A stretch of 64,000 nt of DNA from Prevotella sp. (GTDB lineage: Bacteria; Bacteroidota; Bacteroidia; Bacteroidales; Bacteroidaceae): the NCBI GenBank assembly GCA_017554105.1, contig JAFZIY010000015.1:124001-188000 (forward strand), read 5' to 3'. Position numbers and translations under genes: made by a program. Positions 1-8,333 of the stretch are shown here, in pieces; position 1 is the first letter of the stretch, and the number at the start of each line of letters is the position of its first letter. The notes under the pieces are model-generated. The model was not told where the DNA came from. It was given only the letters and a program-made list of their open reading frames with translations, and did no database searches.

Positions 1-219
1 GTCGGGATGGATATTGATGGACTTCGGACTGTTGATGTCGGTGTCACGAGTGTCTGACGTACCGCCATAGTTTTGTTTCTTCGCTATCAGTTTCATGGTA
101 AGCGAACCGTCAGTAGCCTGGGCGGTGGTGCCTATCTGCGGATGAGACACTGGCGGCACGTCGGCAAACGATAGCATGGAAATGGCAAGCGCAAAGGCTG
201 CCGATAGGGTTCTTTTCAT
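1..219 (-). CDS. Secreted protein, N-terminal 73 residues only (runs off the window)
   Basis: Only the first 73 codons are inside the window. The protein starts MKRTLSAAFALAISMLSFA, a clear Sec signal peptide with cleavage likely after the SFA tripeptide, so the product is exported. The mature part begins DVPPVSHPQIG and reaches SPKSINIHPD at the edge. That last stretch slightly recalls the first blade of surface beta-propeller (YncE-like) proteins, but this is a guess from a few residues. A good promoter lies at 302-332 on the same strand, which supports the start. No function can be assigned. Confidence 0.7.
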   Translation of the reverse strand, partial: MKRTLSAAFALAISMLSFADVPPVSHPQIGTTAQATDGSLTMKLIAKKQNYGGTSDTRDTDINSPKSINIHPD

Positions 220-301
220 TGTGGTCAGTATTTGTTTTTTGTTTCTCTATTTCTCTGTATCCTATGTTGCGATGCCGTCGCAACACGTTGAACAACAGTT
301 G

Positions 302-332
302 CAAAAGTAAGGCAAAACGTCGAAAGAGCAAA
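302..332 (-). promoter_or_regulatory. Bacteroidetes-type promoter for the secreted protein at 1-219
   Basis: Read on the minus strand, TTTG (329-332) is followed after 19 nt by TACTTTTG (302-309), an exact match to the TTTG/TAnnTTTG pattern of the Bacteroidetes primary sigma factor. Transcription should start near 297, leaving a leader of roughly 75 nt. Confidence 0.65.
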
Positions 333-410
333 ATTTTTCGCATGAAATAATACCAAATACGTTTCTTTTTTGTAATTTTACACCCGCAAATTACATAAAC
401 ATCAATATTA

Positions 411-1544
411 ATGAAGAATTTCTTATTCACCGCAGCACTTGCGGCTATGCTCGCAACGGCAGCGGCGTGTACGTCGAATGCGCAGTCAAAGGGTGGGGCA
501 GAGACTGTTCCAGAGGAGGATACTGCCGAATATACCCTCTCTATTCTTGTGGCAGGAGACCTCATGCAGCACCAAGGTCAGATAAATGCGGCACGCAACA
601 GCGACGGCACTTACAGTTATGAGGAGACATTTAAATATATTAAGGAGGAGGTAAGCAGTGCCGATCTCGCCATAGCAAACTTCGAAGTAACGCTCGGAGG
701 ACAACCATATAAGGGCTATCCTTGTTTCTCTGCACCTGATGAATACCTGCAGGCGACTATCGATGCGGGCTTCGACGTGCTGCTGACAGCCAATAACCAC
801 TGCCTCGACTCACGGCAAAAGGGACTGGAGCGCACCATCGATATGATGGACAAAGCACACATTCCGCACCTCGGAACATATAAAAACATTGCAGAGAGAA
901 ACAAGAACTACCCGTTCCTGATAGAGAAAAACGGTTTCCGTGTGGTGATTCTTAACTTCACCTATGGCACCAACGGACTGCAGGTGCAGGCGCCAAACGT
1001 GGTGAACTATATGGACACCACCGAGATAGCACGCGACATAAAGAAGGCGAAGACGATGAAGCCCGATATCATCATTGCCATTCCTCACTGGGGAATAGAG
1101 TATGTTTTGCATCCTAATCAGCAGCAAAAGGACATTGCGGCATGGCTCTTGAAGCAGGGTGTTGACCACGTTATAGGCGGTCATCCGCACGTCTTGCAGC
1201 CTATGGAGCGCCGCAATAAGGAGAAGAACGGCGGCAACGTGGTTGTTTACTCGCTTGGAAACTACGTAAGCAACATGACGAAGGTGAACACCGATGGTGG
1301 TGCAATGATACGTATGGACTTCAAGAAAAAGGGTAGGGTAGTGACCCTTGAGGACTGCGGTTACAGTTTCGTGTGGGTGTCTCGTCCGCAAGTGTCGGGG
1401 CATAAGAACTTCCGCATCTATCCTGTTCACGTGTCCGACAGTCTGCTTAATGCCGCAGAGCGTGCAAAGCGCAACCTCTTCTATACTAATATGAAGAATC
1501 TCTACGACAAATATAACATCGATGTGCCGGAAATAGAGTATTAA
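411..1544 (+). CDS. CapA family lipoprotein (PGA_cap metallophosphatase-like domain)
   Basis: The 377-residue product starts with a lipoprotein signal peptide ending ATAAAC, so it should be lipid-anchored in the envelope. The rest matches the CapA/PgsA fold, a calcineurin-like phosphoesterase domain: AGDLMQHQGQ near the mature N-terminus, ANFEVTLGG, TANNHCLDSRQKG (the conserved Asn-Asn-His), IPHWGIEY and GGHPHVLQPME (the last metal-binding His cluster). Family members occur in poly-gamma-glutamate capsule loci, but most Bacteroidetes copies stand alone, as here, and their substrate is unknown. It is monocistronic and ends at a bidirectional terminator shared with polA. Confidence 0.85.
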   Translation: MKNFLFTAALAAMLATAAACTSNAQSKGGAETVPEEDTAEYTLSILVAGDLMQHQGQINAARNSDGTYSYEETFKYIKEEVSSADLAIANFEVTLGGQPYKGYPCFSAPDEYLQATIDAGFDVLLTANNHCLDSRQKGLERTIDMMDKAHIPHLGTYKNIAERNKNYPFLIEKNGFRVVILNFTYGTNGLQVQAPNVVNYMDTTEIARDIKKAKTMKPDIIIAIPHWGIEYVLHPNQQQKDIAAWLLKQGVDHVIGGHPHVLQPMERRNKEKNGGNVVVYSLGNYVSNMTKVNTDGGAMIRMDFKKKGRVVTLEDCGYSFVWVSRPQVSGHKNFRIYPVHVSDSLLNAAERAKRNLFYTNMKNLYDKYNIDVPEIEY

Positions 1545-1552
1545 AAGACACG

Positions 1553-1580
1553 AAAAACCTCCCTTGAAAGGGAGGTTTTT
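1553..1580. terminator. Bidirectional terminator between capA-like gene and polA
   Basis: A perfect inverted repeat AAAAACCTCCCTT / AAGGGAGGTTTTT-type stem with a tiny loop lies directly between the two convergent stop codons. A-tract on one side and T-tract on the other allow it to work in both directions. Confidence 0.85.
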
Positions 1581-4345
1581 TAGTGTGCTTCCAGCCAGTT
1601 TTCACCCCATCCGCAGTCGGCTATTAGTGGAACACGGAGTTGATATGCGTTCTGCATCTCCTCGATGACAATTCTCTCTACCGTTTCCTTCTCCTCGGGT
1701 ACGACGTTGAAGTTGAGTTCGTCGTGTACCTGGAGTATCATCTTACTCTTCAGGTCGAGGTCTTTGAAACGCTGGTAGATACGTATCATAGCCACCTTTA
1801 TAATGTCTGCCGCCGACCCTTGTATCGGGGCGTTGATGGCATTGCGCTCGGCGAAATTGCGCACCACGGCATTCTGTGAGTTGATGTCGGGCAGGTAGCG
1901 GCGGCGATGGAATACCGTCTCGGCATAACCGCGCTCACGTGCCATCTGTTTCGACCGTTCCATGTAGTCGTAAACCTGCGGGAATGTCACGAAAAAGCCG
2001 TCTATTAACTGCTTTGCCTCGGCTCTTTCTATCTCCAGGCGCTCGGCAAGTCCGAAGACGGTGATGCCGTAGATGATGCCGAAATTGGCGCGTTTCGACT
2101 TTGTTCTCTCGTCGCGCGTCACCTCGTTGATATCCTTTTTATATATGTTGGCTGCGGTGGCGGCATGCAGGTCGTGACCTTCGCGGAACACGCGCATCAT
2201 GTTCTCGTCCTCTGAGAGGTGCGCCATGACGCGCAACTCTATCTGACTGTAGTCAGCGGAGAAGAAGAGGCATCCTGGGTCTGGTATGAAAGCCTTGCGT
2301 ATCTCCTTGCCATCCTCACCCCGAACGGGAATATTCTGCAGGTTGGGGTCTGATGATGACAGTCGTCCTGTGGCTGTTATGGTCTGGTTGAACGACGTGT
2401 GTATGTGTCCGGTTTTCTTGTTTATCAGTTTCGGAAGGGCATCGATGTACGTACCGAGAAGTTTCTTTAACCCTCTGTGCTGCAGGATGTTATCCACTAT
2501 CTCATGCTTGTGGCGCAATGTCTGTAGCACTTCCTCGCTGGTGACATACTGTCCTGTCTTGGTTTTCTTCGGTTTTTCGATTATCTTCATCTTGCCGAAG
2601 AGGATATCGCCCACCTGTTTCGGTGATGCGATATTGAACTCCTCGCCTGCCAGTTCATAGATTTTGCGCTCCAGTTCCTGCATCCTTTGGGTGAATGCCT
2701 GTGATGTCTCGGCGAGCGAGTCGGTGTCTATCCTCACGCCGTTCATCTCCATTTCGGCGAGCACACGTACCAATGGCATCTCTATCTCGTAGAATAGTTT
2801 CTCCACACCTGCCTGTTTCAGTTTCGGCTCCAGCACGTTTTTCAGTTGCAAGGTGATGTCGGCATCCTCGCAGGCGTACTGATAAACATCCTTCGGGGGT
2901 AGCGAGCGCATCGATTTTTGATTCTTACCATTCGGTCCGATGAGTTCGTCTATGTGTATCGTCTTGTAGTTGAGATACACCTCTGCCATGTAATCCATGT
3001 TGTGACGAAGTTCGGGTTGGATGAGATAGTGTGCTATCATGGTGTCCCACATGTCACCTTTAAGAGTGACACCATAGTTGGCCAACACTTCGAGGTCGTA
3101 CTTTATGTTCTGTCCGATTTTGAGAATTGTCGGGTTTTCGTACAAAGGTTTAAAAATGTTAACAAGCCGCTGTGCTTTTTCTTGGTCGGCAGGTATTGCT
3201 ACATAGAATGCCTTGTGAGGTTCCACTGAGAAGCTCAGACCCACCAATTCTGCCTCAATGGGGTTGGTAGAGGTGGTTTCTGTGTCTAAACTTAAAAAAC
3301 TTTTTGTCAATAAAAAATCACAAATAAGTACTGCTTCCTCCTCATTTTCAATAAGTTGGTAGTCTGAGTTAACAGAATTTAACTGCGATTTTGACGATAT
3401 TTTTTCTGCTTCCGTGGTTTCGGTCGTGAAAAGTCCAAATAAATCTTGCTCTAAAACGACTTTTTTTTCCGTTTTTTTTGCATTCTTGAAAAATTTGTCT
3501 GCGAGGGTGCGAAATTCGAGTTCGTTGAAAATTTTGCGAAGTTCGGTCTCGTTGGGTTCCACCATCTTCAGACTGTCAAGATTCAACTCGATGGGAACAT
3601 CGGTTCTGATGGTGGCGAGGAATTTGGACATTCGGATATCATCTACTGCCGATTCCACTTTCAACTTCAATGCACCTTTCAGTTCGTTGGTGCGTTCCAG
3701 CAGTTGCTCCACATTGCCAAACTCAGTGATAAGTTTGACCGCTGTCTTCTCACCAACGCCAGGACAGCCGGGGAAATTGTCGGCACTGTCGCCCATAAGT
3801 GCCAGAAGGTCGATGACCTGGAGTGGGGAAGTGATGCCATACTTGTTGCAAACGGCGGCAGGATCCATCACTTCATAGCCCCCGCCATGTCGCGGACGAT
3901 AGATGAAAACGTTGTCTCTTACCAACTGACCATAGTCCTTGTCAGGCGTAAGCATATACGTAGAAACGCCCATTTCACCGCTCTTCAGTGCCAGAGTTCC
4001 TATCACGTCGTCGGCTTCAAAGCCGTCAACTTGGAGTATAGGGATGTTCATCGCGCGCAGGATGTCCTTGATTATGGGCACCGATGCTCGTATGTCCTCC
4101 GGCGTTGCCTCACGCTGCGCCTTGTATTCGGGGTAGGCGTCCGAACGGAATGTTGGTCCGTGGGGGTCGAAGGCCACACCGAGAAATGTGGGTTTCTCCT
4201 TCTCTATCACCTCGTGAAGGGTATTACAGAACCCCAGGATGGCAGAAGTGTTCAGTCCTTTCGAGTTTATTCGCGGGTTTTTAATAAAGGCGTAATATGC
4301 TCGATAAATAAGAGCGTAAGCGTCTAAAAAAAACAATTTCTCCAT
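1580..4345 (-). CDS. polA: DNA polymerase I
   Basis: The product is 921 residues from the ATG at 4345, where MEKLFFLDAYALIYRAYYAF matches the normal N-terminus of Pol I. The reading frame stays open to 4504, but the extra 53 residues look like untranslated leader and overlap the divergent gene's start. Domains in order: 5'-3' exonuclease (about 1-290, TPDKDYGQLV), 3'-5' proofreading exonuclease (about 340-520, with the metal-binding SLDTETT intact, so proofreading is likely active), and the polymerase domain (motif A DYSQIELRVMAHL, the O-helix KRANFGIIYG, motif C LQVHDELN). It fills gaps in repair and removes primers. It diverges from the polyprenyl synthase gene. Confidence 0.97.
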   Translation of the reverse strand: MEKLFFLDAYALIYRAYYAFIKNPRINSKGLNTSAILGFCNTLHEVIEKEKPTFLGVAFDPHGPTFRSDAYPEYKAQREATPEDIRASVPIIKDILRAMNIPILQVDGFEADDVIGTLALKSGEMGVSTYMLTPDKDYGQLVRDNVFIYRPRHGGGYEVMDPAAVCNKYGITSPLQVIDLLALMGDSADNFPGCPGVGEKTAVKLITEFGNVEQLLERTNELKGALKLKVESAVDDIRMSKFLATIRTDVPIELNLDSLKMVEPNETELRKIFNELEFRTLADKFFKNAKKTEKKVVLEQDLFGLFTTETTEAEKISSKSQLNSVNSDYQLIENEEEAVLICDFLLTKSFLSLDTETTSTNPIEAELVGLSFSVEPHKAFYVAIPADQEKAQRLVNIFKPLYENPTILKIGQNIKYDLEVLANYGVTLKGDMWDTMIAHYLIQPELRHNMDYMAEVYLNYKTIHIDELIGPNGKNQKSMRSLPPKDVYQYACEDADITLQLKNVLEPKLKQAGVEKLFYEIEMPLVRVLAEMEMNGVRIDTDSLAETSQAFTQRMQELERKIYELAGEEFNIASPKQVGDILFGKMKIIEKPKKTKTGQYVTSEEVLQTLRHKHEIVDNILQHRGLKKLLGTYIDALPKLINKKTGHIHTSFNQTITATGRLSSSDPNLQNIPVRGEDGKEIRKAFIPDPGCLFFSADYSQIELRVMAHLSEDENMMRVFREGHDLHAATAANIYKKDINEVTRDERTKSKRANFGIIYGITVFGLAERLEIERAEAKQLIDGFFVTFPQVYDYMERSKQMARERGYAETVFHRRRYLPDINSQNAVVRNFAERNAINAPIQGSAADIIKVAMIRIYQRFKDLDLKSKMILQVHDELNFNVVPEEKETVERIVIEEMQNAYQLRVPLIADCGWGENWLEAH

Positions 4346-4365
4346 AAATATTCTTATTTTCCGCT

Positions 4366-4373
4366 CAAAATTA
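4366..4373 (-). promoter_or_regulatory. Probable -7 element for polA
   Basis: TAATTTTG on the minus strand fits TAnnTTTG and lies about 20 nt before the polA start. No TTTG was found at the matching upstream spacing, so this is a weaker assignment. Confidence 0.35.
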
Positions 4374-4405
4374 CAAAAAGTTTTCCATAAATCCGATAAA
4401 AACAT

Positions 4406-4413
4406 TAATTTTG
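4406..4413 (+). promoter_or_regulatory. Probable -7 element for the polyprenyl synthase gene
   Basis: TAATTTTG matches TAnnTTTG and sits 17 nt before the ATG at 4431, giving a very short leader of about 13 nt. It is back to back with the polA -7 element. Confidence 0.4.
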
Positions 4414-4430
4414 TCACAAAATTCAGATGT

Positions 4431-5408
4431 ATGGACTTTTTGTCAGTCATAAAACAACCTATCAGCAACGAACTGGCCGCTTTTATCGACCTCTTTAATT
4501 CCACACTACAACACGAGTACGGACTGCTTCAGAACGTGCTCGAGCATATACGTCAGCGTGGAGGCAAGCGCATGCGACCGATGCTTATCTTGCTGATAGC
4601 CAAGAACTACGGCGAGGTGAATATGGTGACTCAGTGTGCTGCTGTCGGACTCGAACTGTTGCACACCGCGAGCCTTGTTCACGATGATGTGGTTGACGAG
4701 AGCGACGAGCGTCGTGGTCAGGCATCGGTGAATGCCACCTATAATAATAAGGTGGCGGTGCTTGTCGGCGACTTTATATTGTCGTCGGCATTGCTCCGCG
4801 TGTCGGAGACGGCCAACGAGACTATCATCAAGAATCTCGCCCGACTGGGTCAAACATTGTCGGCAGGAGAGGTGCTTCAGCTTACTAATATCGATAATAA
4901 GGAAATCTCAGAAGATGTTTATTATCAGGTTATTAAGCAGAAAACAGCCGCTCTCTTCGAGTCTTGTTGCGAGATGGGTGCCCTTTCTGCCGGAGTGCCT
5001 GAGGAGGACATCGCCGAGATACGTGAGTTTGGTGCCAACATCGGTCTCGCTTTCCAGATTCGCGACGATATCTTCGACTACTACGACTCTTCAGAGATAG
5101 GTAAGCCAACGGGCAACGACATGGCTGAAGGAAAGCTTACGCTGCCTGTTATCTACGCGCTCAACACTACTGGTGACGCAAGGATGATGGATTTGGCACA
5201 GAAAGTGAAGCAACGTACCATCAAAGCCGATGAAATCGCCGAATTAGTAGCATTTACGAAGGCTAATGGAGGTATTGAATATGCTGAGAATAAGATGCGT
5301 CATTTCCACGACTTAGGCGTTGCCTTCGTTGAGAAGAACGTGAAGAAAGACGACGTAAAAGAGGCTCTGATGGCATATCTCGACTACATTGTGTTGCGTA
5401 ATAAGTAG
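4431..5408 (+). CDS. Trans-polyprenyl diphosphate synthase (octaprenyl/heptaprenyl type)
   Basis: This 325-residue all-helical enzyme condenses isopentenyl diphosphate onto an allylic diphosphate to make the side chain of menaquinone. Both aspartate-rich Mg-diphosphate motifs are present, HDDVVDESDERRG (about residues 84-96) and QIRDDIFDYYDS, together with the GGKRMRP motif (about 44-50) that binds IPP. The length and the long chain after the first motif fit IspB-type enzymes more than farnesyl synthases. Product length cannot be read with certainty. The menaquinone made would serve the fumarate reductase encoded at 13.3-17.3 kb (inference). Confidence 0.9.
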   Translation: MDFLSVIKQPISNELAAFIDLFNSTLQHEYGLLQNVLEHIRQRGGKRMRPMLILLIAKNYGEVNMVTQCAAVGLELLHTASLVHDDVVDESDERRGQASVNATYNNKVAVLVGDFILSSALLRVSETANETIIKNLARLGQTLSAGEVLQLTNIDNKEISEDVYYQVIKQKTAALFESCCEMGALSAGVPEEDIAEIREFGANIGLAFQIRDDIFDYYDSSEIGKPTGNDMAEGKLTLPVIYALNTTGDARMMDLAQKVKQRTIKADEIAELVAFTKANGGIEYAENKMRHFHDLGVAFVEKNVKKDDVKEALMAYLDYIVLRNK

Positions 5409-5463
5409 GTATAGATGCCGTTTTGCAAATAAAGTCTATCCTAAAGCATCTGTTTAAAGAATA

Positions 5464-6066
5464 ATGAACATATCTCGGAACATTAAAATATGGAGGACAA
5501 TAACAGTTGTTATTGCCTTATGCTGTGTTTTGGCATGTGGAATGATGTATATCTATTTCCGCCCTGACACACTGAAAATGTTCCATTTCTTCAAGTATAT
5601 CGGCATTCTCGACATCCTGGAGGATATGAAGCGCGACCCTTCCATTGTCTCCTTCTGGGTATTATACAACCTTCCTGACGGTGTGTGGCTGTTCGCTTAC
5701 ACCATACTTATTGGCTGTATATGGAACTTTAAGATACGTGATTGCTGGATGTTCATCCTCGTGATGCCGTTCATTTGCATCCCCCATGAGATTCTGCAGG
5801 GACTTGGCATCATGCACGGAACCTACGATTCCAACGATATTTTTGCCTATATCATGGCGCTTACCGCAGGTTTTATCTATATCTTTTTTGTCGATAGAAT
5901 CGCCTTTAAACGTGTCGAGAGGGTAGAGCGGAGGCGTACCAGTTCGGTGAAACTGATGCTCACGATGATAAGTTTTTCCCTCTTCGTCCTTCTTGCAATA
6001 GGAAGTGACGACACGGTAGGGCGCATCAGCGCAAACACTGGTGATTCCTATGAGGCAATGAAGTGA
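5464..6066 (+). CDS. Integral membrane protein of unknown function
   Basis: The 200-residue product has about five hydrophobic segments: residues 11-32, one near 65-85, one around 90-110, one near 125-142, and one at 160-178. Short charged loops (RDPSIVS, KRVERVERRR) separate them. I recognise no family. It follows the polyprenyl synthase gene by 55 nt on the same strand, so co-transcription is likely. The C-terminus (DDTVGRISANTGDSYEAMK) is hydrophilic. It ends before a strong terminator. Confidence 0.75.
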   Translation: MNISRNIKIWRTITVVIALCCVLACGMMYIYFRPDTLKMFHFFKYIGILDILEDMKRDPSIVSFWVLYNLPDGVWLFAYTILIGCIWNFKIRDCWMFILVMPFICIPHEILQGLGIMHGTYDSNDIFAYIMALTAGFIYIFFVDRIAFKRVERVERRRTSSVKLMLTMISFSLFVLLAIGSDDTVGRISANTGDSYEAMK

Positions 6067-6097
6067 TTGTTCTTAAGGTAAATAGCAGGAAAATAAT

Positions 6098-6140
6098 AAA
6101 GGAGTTCGGATGTATAGACCTAAAACATCCGAACTCCTTT
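6098..6140. terminator. Bidirectional terminator before deoC
   Basis: The 16-bp arms AAAGGAGTTCGGATGT (6098-6113) and ACATCCGAACTCCTTT (6125-6140) are perfect inverted copies around an 11-nt loop. It serves the membrane-protein gene on the plus strand and deoC on the minus strand. Confidence 0.85.
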
Positions 6141-6160
6141 AGTTCTAAGCAACAAATAGA

Positions 6161-7051
6161 TTAGAAGAACTTCACCTCTTTGCCCTCAATCTCGCTGAGC
6201 AAAAGGTTGGCAAGACGGCTCGTTCCGAGGCGGAACCACTTGTTTGTGAGCCATTGCTCTCCCAGCACTTCCTTCACGATGGTGTAGTAAATCATCGCAT
6301 CCATCACGCTGTTGATGCCGCCAGCGGGCTTGAAACCTATCTGAATGCCCGTTTCATCGTAGTATTCCTTGATAGCCAGGCACATCACGTAAGCGGCCTC
6401 TGGAGTTGCGGAAATTTTCTCTTTGCCAGTAGAGGTCTTAATGTAGTCAGCACCAGCATACATCGATAAAATGGACGCTTTCTTGATGTTTGACGCCGTT
6501 ACGAGGTCGCCGGTCTCAAGGATTACCTTCATTGCATTCTCACCACATACGTTCTTCAGTTCCTGGATGTCATCGCAAACGCCTTCATAGTCGCCAGAAA
6601 GGAACTTTCCTACGGGCATGACGATGTCTATCTCGGTTGCTCCTTCCTTTATGGCAAGTGCTGTTTCTGCCACCTTTACTTCAATCAGGGCTTGTGAAGA
6701 GGGGAAACTGCCGCTCACGCAGGCTATCTCCACACCGTCGATTTCTAGTGTCTCAGCCACCGTCTTGGCAAAACAGGGATATACACAGATGGTTGCCACA
6801 TGTGGCAGGTCGCCGTATTGCTCGTCAAACTGGTTCACTTTTTCGGTGAATGCCATCACGCTTTCCTCTGAGTCAGTGGTCTTCAGCGTGGTCAGTTCGA
6901 TGCTTCCGAAGAGGAATTTCTTCACTTCCATAGTGTCGTTTTCAGGCACTTTCTCAGCAATAATCTTCTTTACTGCTTCTTTCACTTGTGCATCGTCGAT
7001 GTTGCAATTGTACTTCGCCAATGCCTGCTCGTATTTACTTAGTTCAGCCAT
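6161..7051 (-). CDS. deoC: Deoxyribose-phosphate aldolase
   Basis: DeoC splits 2-deoxyribose 5-phosphate into glyceraldehyde 3-phosphate and acetaldehyde in deoxynucleoside catabolism. The 296-residue product shows the TIM-barrel signature of the family: CVYPCFAK, EIDIVMPVGKFLSGDY, KVILETGDL, the Schiff-base lysine in YIKTSTGK, and GFKPAGGI with the second catalytic lysine. It is somewhat longer than the short bacterial enzymes, which is normal in Bacteroidetes. It is probably last in a four-gene minus-strand run dtd, membrane protein, MazG-like protein, deoC; the gap to the previous gene is 46 nt. Confidence 0.95.
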   Translation of the reverse strand: MAELSKYEQALAKYNCNIDDAQVKEAVKKIIAEKVPENDTMEVKKFLFGSIELTTLKTTDSEESVMAFTEKVNQFDEQYGDLPHVATICVYPCFAKTVAETLEIDGVEIACVSGSFPSSQALIEVKVAETALAIKEGATEIDIVMPVGKFLSGDYEGVCDDIQELKNVCGENAMKVILETGDLVTASNIKKASILSMYAGADYIKTSTGKEKISATPEAAYVMCLAIKEYYDETGIQIGFKPAGGINSVMDAMIYYTIVKEVLGEQWLTNKWFRLGTSRLANLLLSEIEGKEVKFF

Positions 7052-7097
7052 AGTATTATGTTTTTAAGTTATTGATATGTTGTTCTTTACTGACTTG

Positions 7098-7421
7098 TTA
7101 TTTCAGTTTCGGGTTATTCTTATGTCTTTCAGCGTCTCTTGAGGTCTTTTTCGCAATGCTTTTCTGCAGTTCCTCGGTTAGATCGACGCCTGTCTGGTTG
7201 GCAAGGCAGATGAGTACCCACAGCACGTCTGCCATTTCCTCGCCCATGTTTGGCTCTTCGCCCGGCTTGAAACTCTGGTCGCCGTACTTGCGTGCTATCA
7301 CGCGGGCCAGTTCTCCCACCTCTTCGGTGAGGCAAGCCATGTTCGTCAGTTCAGAGAAATAGCGCACGCCATACTCCCTAATCCACTTATCTACAGTCTC
7401 TTGTGCTTCCTTTATCGTCAT
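7098..7421 (-). CDS. MazG-like nucleotide pyrophosphohydrolase
   Basis: A 107-residue all-alpha NTP pyrophosphatase of the MazG/iMazG group. The metal-binding acidic motifs are visible: LTEEVGELARVIARK (about 31-45) and NMGEEMADVLWVL (about 58-70), equivalent to the family's EExxE and ExxD elements. Such enzymes hydrolyse (d)NTPs to monophosphates and are taken to clean the nucleotide pool. Its start codon overlaps the stop of the upstream membrane-protein gene (7418-7421), which suggests translational coupling, and deoC follows. The exact substrate is not evident. Confidence 0.88.
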   Translation of the reverse strand: MTIKEAQETVDKWIREYGVRYFSELTNMACLTEEVGELARVIARKYGDQSFKPGEEPNMGEEMADVLWVLICLANQTGVDLTEELQKSIAKKTSRDAERHKNNPKLK

Positions 7422-7666
7422 AACTTTGTGATCATTAATACGAACAACATGATGATAACGGCAATCATAATGATTATATTCTGCTTGTTGTCGCGCTCAT
7501 ATTCCTTCCAATGGAAGGCCTTGTAAAGCAGGTTAAAAAACCAAAGTATAAGGCCTACGCAACAGATGTAGAGACCGCCACCAATGTGAAAGAACCGGTG
7601 CATGATGGCTCCGATAAGCATCAGTATGATACCCGATATTTCTATTTCTCGTAAATGCTTCTTCAT
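7418..7666 (-). CDS. Small membrane protein of unknown function
   Basis: An 82-residue protein with three predicted membrane helices (GIILMLIGAIMHRFF, a second around residues 31-52, and a C-terminal helix from about residue 62) and a short basic N-terminus. No family is recognised. It is tightly packed, starting 4 nt after dtd ends and overlapping the MazG-like gene by 4 nt, so it is surely translated as part of this operon. Confidence 0.75.
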   Translation of the reverse strand: MKKHLREIEISGIILMLIGAIMHRFFHIGGGLYICCVGLILWFFNLLYKAFHWKEYERDNKQNIIIMIAVIIMLFVLMITKL

Positions 7667-7670
7667 CGTT

Positions 7671-8123
7671 TTATTCCTTGTTTTTCGTATCCATGCAGAT
7701 GGTCACAGGACCATCGTTCAACAGTTCCACATCCATCATCGCACCGAACTCTCCCATGCCTATTTCCTTGCCCGTCTCCTCCTGCAAACGACGGCAGAAA
7801 TACTCATAGAGAGGCACTGAAATCTCATGCCTTGCGGCACGTAACCACGATGGACGGTTACCTTTTTTATAGCTTGCAAACAGCGTGAACTGGCTTACAA
7901 CGAGCATATCACCGCCTACCTGACTGATGTTGAGGTTCATAACGCCGTTCTCATCGTCGAAAACTCTAAGGCCTATGACTTTCTTCACCAGCCACTCTGC
8001 ATCGCTCTCAGTGTCGCTTTCCTCCACTCCTAAGAGTATCAGGAAACCCTTTCCTATGGCAGACTTCACGTTTCCATCGATGGTAACGCTCGCTCTGCTT
8101 ACTCTTTGAATCACAATTCTCAT
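7671..8123 (-). CDS. dtd: D-aminoacyl-tRNA deacylase
   Basis: Dtd removes D-amino acids (and glycine from tRNA-Ala) from mischarged tRNAs. The 150-residue product has the typical start MRIVIQRVSRASV, the catalytic-loop SQFTLFAS (about 81-88), and the Gly-Pro cis motif NDGPVTI near residues 137-143; NSGPVT is the usual form. It is the first gene of the run leading to deoC. A TATCTTTG promoter element sits only 4 nt before the ATG, so the mRNA may be leaderless. Confidence 0.95.
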   Translation of the reverse strand: MRIVIQRVSRASVTIDGNVKSAIGKGFLILLGVEESDTESDAEWLVKKVIGLRVFDDENGVMNLNISQVGGDMLVVSQFTLFASYKKGNRPSWLRAARHEISVPLYEYFCRRLQEETGKEIGMGEFGAMMDVELLNDGPVTICMDTKNKE

Positions 8124-8127
8124 GCCG

Positions 8128-8135
8128 CAAAGATA
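8128..8135 (-). promoter_or_regulatory. -7 element of dtd, almost touching the start codon
   Basis: On the minus strand TATCTTTG (8128-8135) is followed by four bases and then the dtd ATG (8123). An ATTG at 8156-8159 is 20 nt upstream and differs from TTTG by one base. The expected start of transcription falls on or next to the ATG. Confidence 0.55.
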
Positions 8136-8211
8136 CTAAATATTCTCTTAATTACCAATTCTAAGACCGCACTTTATAACTATCTGTTTTTCAAGAAGTA
8201 TCAAGTAGGGG

Positions 8212-8299
8212 AACAAAGTTAATAACATAGTCGAACAAAGTTAATAAGATTGTTCAACAAAGTTAATAAGATTGTTCAACAAAGTTAATAAGATTGTTC
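8212..8299. repeat. 22-bp tandem repeat, four units (family also at 27567 and 47992)
   Basis: Four head-to-tail 22-bp units starting AACAAAGTTAATAAGATTG fill 88 bp between uvrC and dtd. Units 2-4 are identical and unit 1 has four changes at its 3' end. The same unit occurs in three copies at 27567-27632 and once at 47992-48013. At this site and at 27.6 kb the array runs into AGCCGTTTG. Just after it a perfect palindrome CATCATCCGGATGATG (8310-8325) lies before the uvrC stop. There are no spacers, so it is not CRISPR. Confidence 0.9.
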
Positions 8300-8333
8300 A
8301 GCCGTTTGCCATCATCCGGATGATGAGTGATGG

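Noticed and set aside
2480..2500. DnaA box / origin of replication
   Set aside because: GTTATCCACT inside polA is a single, imperfect, intragenic match without a cluster or AT-rich unwinding region.
4346..4504. N-terminal extension of DNA polymerase I
   Set aside because: It overlaps the divergent polyprenyl synthase start and the promoter region; MEKLFFLDAYALIYRAYYAF is the normal Pol I start.
8212..8299. CRISPR array
   Set aside because: Units follow one another with no spacers, and no cas gene is near.
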